Shown piece after piece: positions 32,271-35,502 of a DNA stretch of 35,502 nt. Within the stretch, counting starts at the first letter, position 1; each line of letters starts with the position of its first letter. The stretch is taken from positions 1 through 35,502 of the forward strand of contig CANQQF010000015.1 of NCBI GenBank assembly GCA_947625985.1. The letters run 5' to 3'. The stretch comes from an uncultured Clostridia bacterium. GTDB taxonomy: Bacteria; Bacillota_A; Clostridia; TANB77; CAG-508. Below the pieces are notes generated by a model. The model worked only from the letters and a program-made list of their open reading frames with translations. It made no database searches and had not been told where the DNA came from. A program made the position numbers and the translations under genes.

Positions 32271-32993
32271 CTATATCTCAACTGCAGATTCTAAAGATAA
32301 TTTAATCATATTATCTAATCCAACTTGACGTTCTTCAACACTTGCTACATCATCAATATATTCTGAGTCTACAACGCTCATTAAGCAAGCGGCCTTCTTA
32401 TTTAAAACTTTAGCTGTATATAATAAGGCAAAAGCTTCCATTTCTGCTGAAAGAGGATTAAAATCTTTAGGTACTCTTTCAAAATATTTTTTAGAATCTG
32501 TCATGTAAAGGTCAAAGCAATCTGTACAAACTGTATGACCTGCAATAACATCTATATTTAATTCTTTAGATTTATTTAAGATAATATTATTTAATTCTAC
32601 ATTTGCTTCAGTAAAATGACAATCTTCATTATTAAAAGTTAAAGCAAAGTTTCCTTCACAGTAAACAGTTGTAGATAGGACAATATCAAAAAGTGATAAA
32701 CCTGGAGAGTGGCCTCCGCAAGAACCTATTCTAATTATATTTTCTACATCATATTCCTTATATAACTCATAACAATAAATTCCCATACTTGGCATTCCCA
32801 TGCCAGATGCCATAACAGTTAGAACTGTACCTTTATAAGTTCCAGTATATGCATATACATTTCTAACATCACTAACTAATTTAGGGTTTTCTAAAAAGTT
32901 TTCTGCAATATATTTTGCACGCAAAGGATCTCCTGGCATAATTACTGTTTTTGCAATATCTCCTGGATTTGCACTATTATGTGGTGTTGACAT
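32271..32993 (-). CDS. deoD: Purine nucleoside phosphorylase, DeoD type
   Basis: Cleaves purine (deoxy)nucleosides with phosphate to base plus (deoxy)ribose 1-phosphate in purine salvage. Hexameric PNP signatures: MPGDPLRAKYIAE, VYAYTGTYKG, RIGSCGG and SAEMEAFALL, with the catalytic-type Asp in VVDSEY. 240 residues, typical. ATG preceded by AAAAGGAGG. Its promoter is not obvious; the best candidate is an extended -10 (TGA then TATACT, plus coordinates 33027-33035) without a good -35. Divergent from apt, which uses the adenine this enzyme can release, so the two form a salvage pair. Confidence 0.95.
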   Translation of the reverse strand: MSTPHNSANPGDIAKTVIMPGDPLRAKYIAENFLENPKLVSDVRNVYAYTGTYKGTVLTVMASGMGMPSMGIYCYELYKEYDVENIIRIGSCGGHSPGLSLFDIVLSTTVYCEGNFALTFNNEDCHFTEANVELNNIILNKSKELNIDVIAGHTVCTDCFDLYMTDSKKYFERVPKDFNPLSAEMEAFALLYTAKVLNKKAACLMSVVDSEYIDDVASVEERQVGLDNMIKLSLESAVEI

Positions 32994-33064
32994 ATAAAAA
33001 CCTCCTTTTAAATTATTTATGAAACAAGTATATCAATAAAAAAATAAAAAAGCTATATCTTTTA

Positions 33065-33093
33065 TTGTTATTTTTATATTTATATTATATAAT
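33065..33093 (+). promoter_or_regulatory. apt promoter
   Basis: TTGTTA (33065-33070), 17 bp, TATAAT (33088-33093), 46 bp before the ATG. Confidence 0.65.
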
Positions 33094-33139
33094 GAACATG
33101 TAAAAATACAGTAATGCCAAAATATAAGGAGGTATATGT

Positions 33140-33685
33140 ATGAGAATATTAAGAAATAAATTAGGAAAAGATTTACCAATAAGAACAGAAAAAAATTTTC
33201 CAATCGAAGGAGTAGAATTTATTGATTTAGTCCCACTAACTTTGGATATAGAGATATTTGAGGCTATAATAAATAACTTTGTACGAAAGATTAAAGATAA
33301 AAAATATGAAATAGATTATATTGTAGGACCAGAGGCAAGAGGATTTTTATTCGGAACGGCAGTTGCAAAAGAACTTGGTGTAGGATTTATTCCAGTTAGA
33401 AAAAGTGGTAAATTACCACCTACAACAGTAGAAAGTGAATTTGCTTATAACAAAGAGTATGGACTTGATAGGTTAACATTACCAAAACTTGTAAATGATA
33501 CATATAAAGGTAAAAAAATGTATATAATAGATGATATATATGCGACAGGGAATACGATAAGAGCTATAAAAGAGCAAATAAAAAAACTGGGAGGAGAAAC
33601 AGTAGGAACAGGTGTTATTATAAATATTGTTGAATTAAATCATGATAGGGATATGTATTCTATAATAGATGTTAATGAAGAATAA
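33140..33685 (+). CDS. apt: Adenine phosphoribosyltransferase
   Basis: Converts adenine and PRPP to AMP. The Apt-type region GPEARGFLFGTAVAKELGVG followed by FIPVRKSGKLP is distinctive. The PRPP-binding loop IIDDIYATGNT (Asp131, Asp132) is intact, and GVEFIDLVPL matches the N-terminal GxxFxDxxPL signature. 181 residues, slightly longer than common 170-residue Apts. AAGGAGG precedes the ATG. A xanthine phosphoribosyltransferase is the main alternative, but the GFLFG and VRKxGKLP segments favour adenine. Confidence 0.9.
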   Translation: MRILRNKLGKDLPIRTEKNFPIEGVEFIDLVPLTLDIEIFEAIINNFVRKIKDKKYEIDYIVGPEARGFLFGTAVAKELGVGFIPVRKSGKLPPTTVESEFAYNKEYGLDRLTLPKLVNDTYKGKKMYIIDDIYATGNTIRAIKEQIKKLGGETVGTGVIINIVELNHDRDMYSIIDVNEE

Positions 33686-33696
33686 AAAATTAGATT

Positions 33697-33725
33697 AAGT
33701 GTACAAAATAATGTACACTTTTTTT
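33697..33725 (+). terminator. apt terminator
   Basis: AAGTGTAC (33697-33704), 8-nt loop, GTACACTT (33713-33720), with a T-run to 33725. The remaining gap to 33954 holds only the next promoter and an AT-rich leader. Confidence 0.82.
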
Positions 33726-33850
33726 ATTGTATAGGAAAAATATGTTATCAAATAAGAAGGCTGAAATTAAGTTATATATTAATGCTTAAACGTATTGAAA
33801 TCAAAAGGAATTCCAAGCAAAAAAAAACTCAATCTAAGTAAAGTAAAACG

Positions 33851-33879
33851 TTGCTTATTTATGTAAAATATGGTATAAT
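33851..33879 (+). promoter_or_regulatory. Promoter of the Ig-repeat surface protein
   Basis: TTGCTT (33851-33856), 17 bp, TATAAT (33874-33879), with TGG just upstream as an extended -10. It implies a leader of about 70 nt. Confidence 0.72.
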
Positions 33880-33954
33880 TATAATAGTGGGGTAAAATAA
33901 AAAAATAATAATATTTAATTAATTTAATAATATAAAAAAGGGGAGGAATATATT

Positions 33955-35502
33955 ATGAATAAAGAAAAAATGTTTAAAAAATTATTTATAATTGGAACAT
34001 TAACATTAGCTTTAAGTCTTGTGTCTTTAACTAATGTATCTTCAGCAGCCACTAATGGCAACCTTTTATCAAAATCTAAAGAATTATCAATATTCAATAA
34101 TAGGATAACAAGATTGGCTATAAGAACATTGCCAAATAAGATTACATATATAAAAGGAGAGGAATTAGATTTAACTGGAGGAACACTTGTAGCCATTAGT
34201 ATGGACGGAAAAGCTAAATCAGTTTTAATGAATTCAAGATCTGTAAACTTAAATGGATATGATTCTTCAAAATTAGGAATTCAAGAGATAACTGTAAGCT
34301 ATGAAAATCTAAAAACAAAATTTTATGTAAAAGTTGAAGAGAAACAAAATGATAGTATTGAAGAAGAAAAGCCAGTAATTAGTGATGATAATATGGATAA
34401 AGAACATACTATCTATTCAATAACTATAATACAAGCGCCAACAGTAACAAGGTATTATAGAGGAGATGAATTATATCTAGGTGGAGGAACTATAAGAATA
34501 ACTTATACAGATGGAACAACAAGAGATATTTCAATGCTAGATGAAAATGTAGAAGTAATTGGATATGATGCATCAAAAGCTGAACAACAAACATTAACAG
34601 TAAAATATAAAGGAATTGAATCTAATAATAAATTTGCTGTAAATGTAGAAAAAAATGTGACAGATTTATCTGTAAATAAATTACCTAATAAAACTATATA
34701 TACTAAAGGTGAGGAAATAGATTTAACTGGTGGAGAAATTAGTTTAACATATGATGATGGAAGCTCAAATTTATATAATATGTCTGATCTTGAAGCAATA
34801 GCAAATGCATATAATCCAGATCTAGTTGGAAGTCAAACATTAAATATTACTTATCAAGGAAAAGTAGCGTCATTTAAAGTAAATGTAAAAGAAGCACCTA
34901 AAAATACAGAACGTTTACAAATAACAAAAAAACCTAATAAATTAACATATACTAAAGGTGAAAAATTAGACTTAACAGGTGGAGAAATCTTAGTTGAATC
35001 TGCGACATATAATACACAAATAGGAAGTGCAATTGCTAAATATAAAATGACAGATTCAAAAGTTCATGTAACAGGATATAATGCAAATAAAGTGGGAACA
35101 CAAACATTAATAGTAAGCTTTGATGGAATGAAGGCAACATCAACATTTAACGTAAATGTAAAAGAAGCACCTAAAAATACAGAACGTTTACAAATAACAA
35201 AAAAACCTAATAAATTAACATATACTAAAGGTGAAAAATTAGACTTAACAGGTGGAGAAATCTTAGTTGAATCTGCGACATATAATACACAAATAGGAAG
35301 TGCAATTGCTAAATATAAAATGACAGATTCAAAAGTTCATGTAACAGGATATAATGCAAATAAAGTGGGAACACAAACATTAATAGTAAGCTTTGATGGA
35401 ATGAAGGCAACATCAACATTTAACGTAAATGTAAAAGAAGCACCTAAAAATACAGAACGTTTACAAATAACAAAAAAACCTAATAAATTAACATATACTA
35501 AA
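33955..35502 (+). CDS. Secreted protein of tandem bacterial Ig-like (Big_3-type) domains, C-terminus cut by window edge
   Basis: Open for 516 codons to the right edge. Signal peptide 1-32 (basic start, hydrophobic core, SSAA then TNG). Five Ig-like domains follow, each opening with a P-N-K-x-x-Y-x-K-G-E-x-x-D-L-T-G-G type motif whose central Gly lies near residues 68, 170, 252, 335 and 426; a sixth begins at the edge. This motif is that of the bacterial Ig-like group 3 domain common in Firmicute surface proteins. A Glu/Asp-rich linker separates domains 1 and 2. The domains from residue 312 on are identical at DNA level. ATG preceded by AGGGGAGG. Any anchor (LPXTG, SLH, Cys) would be beyond the window. 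Confidence 0.9.
   Translation, partial: MNKEKMFKKLFIIGTLTLALSLVSLTNVSSAATNGNLLSKSKELSIFNNRITRLAIRTLPNKITYIKGEELDLTGGTLVAISMDGKAKSVLMNSRSVNLNGYDSSKLGIQEITVSYENLKTKFYVKVEEKQNDSIEEEKPVISDDNMDKEHTIYSITIIQAPTVTRYYRGDELYLGGGTIRITYTDGTTRDISMLDENVEVIGYDASKAEQQTLTVKYKGIESNNKFAVNVEKNVTDLSVNKLPNKTIYTKGEEIDLTGGEISLTYDDGSSNLYNMSDLEAIANAYNPDLVGSQTLNITYQGKVASFKVNVKEAPKNTERLQITKKPNKLTYTKGEKLDLTGGEILVESATYNTQIGSAIAKYKMTDSKVHVTGYNANKVGTQTLIVSFDGMKATSTFNVNVKEAPKNTERLQITKKPNKLTYTKGEKLDLTGGEILVESATYNTQIGSAIAKYKMTDSKVHVTGYNANKVGTQTLIVSFDGMKATSTFNVNVKEAPKNTERLQITKKPNKLTYTK
34888..35502 (+). repeat. 273-bp identical tandem repeats encoding Ig-like domains
   Basis: Copy A 34888-35160 and copy B 35161-35433 read as identical base for base. 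A third copy starts at 35434 and is cut after 69 bases. Period 273 bp = 91 codons. Confidence 0.95.

Overview
The window is strongly AT-rich (by eye about 30% GC), with standard genetic code, AGGAGG-type ribosome binding sites and near-consensus TTGACA/TATAAT promoters that mostly have exactly 17-bp spacers. Gene content (CarD, LexA, YlxM-Ffh-RpsP-KhpA-RimM-TrmD-RplS, a two-subunit transketolase, FtsEX with LytM proteins, a pilin-like orphan of the type common in gut Clostridia) points to a Gram-positive member of the Clostridia, probably an uncultured gut lineage. The species cannot be read from the sequence. There is no phage, insertion sequence, CRISPR array or tRNA.

Layout. 1-952 (-): a gene cut by the left edge with an HEXXH zinc-peptidase signature. 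1197-3104 (+): dut, a CarD-family regulator and lexA, with compact overlapping terminator/promoter signals. 3210-7306 (+): a two-gene asymmetric ABC exporter behind a consensus promoter whose -10 lies inside an 11-bp dyad. 7393-7780 (+): two tiny membrane proteins. 7911-12077 (+): the SRP/ribosome-maturation cluster, ending in an L19 with a long repetitive tail. 12120-14072 (-): asd and dapA of the lysine/diaminopimelate pathway. 14247-14669 (+): a pilin-like protein. 14858-15053 (+): a probable 6S RNA. 15184-16593 (-): a PepV-like dipeptidase.

16724-23509 (+) is the most interesting part. One apparent transcription unit runs from a promoter at 16663 to a terminator at 23559. It encodes a membrane-anchored Ig-like/transglutaminase-like protein, an FkbH-type HAD enzyme, an acyl carrier protein, an MBOAT acyltransferase, an SGNH-like surface protein with Cys in the nucleophile position, and a small anchored protein of unknown function. 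The middle four genes parallel DltA-DltC-DltB-DltD, but the charging enzyme is FkbH-like. FkbH enzymes load glyceryl units from 1,3-bisphosphoglycerate onto carrier proteins, so I infer a Dlt-like machine that may decorate a surface polymer with a glyceryl or related group.

23632-25382 (+): split transketolase. 25553-30934 (+): ftsE, ftsX, two paralogous coiled-coil/LytM endopeptidases and an S41 processing protease, together a divisome-linked wall-hydrolysis module. 30947-32085 (+): pgsA and greA, followed by a very long terminator with a duplicated left arm. 32271-32993 (-) and 33140-33685 (+): divergent purine salvage genes deoD and apt. 33955 to the right edge (+): a secreted protein made of Ig-like repeats, the last of which are identical 273-bp DNA copies.
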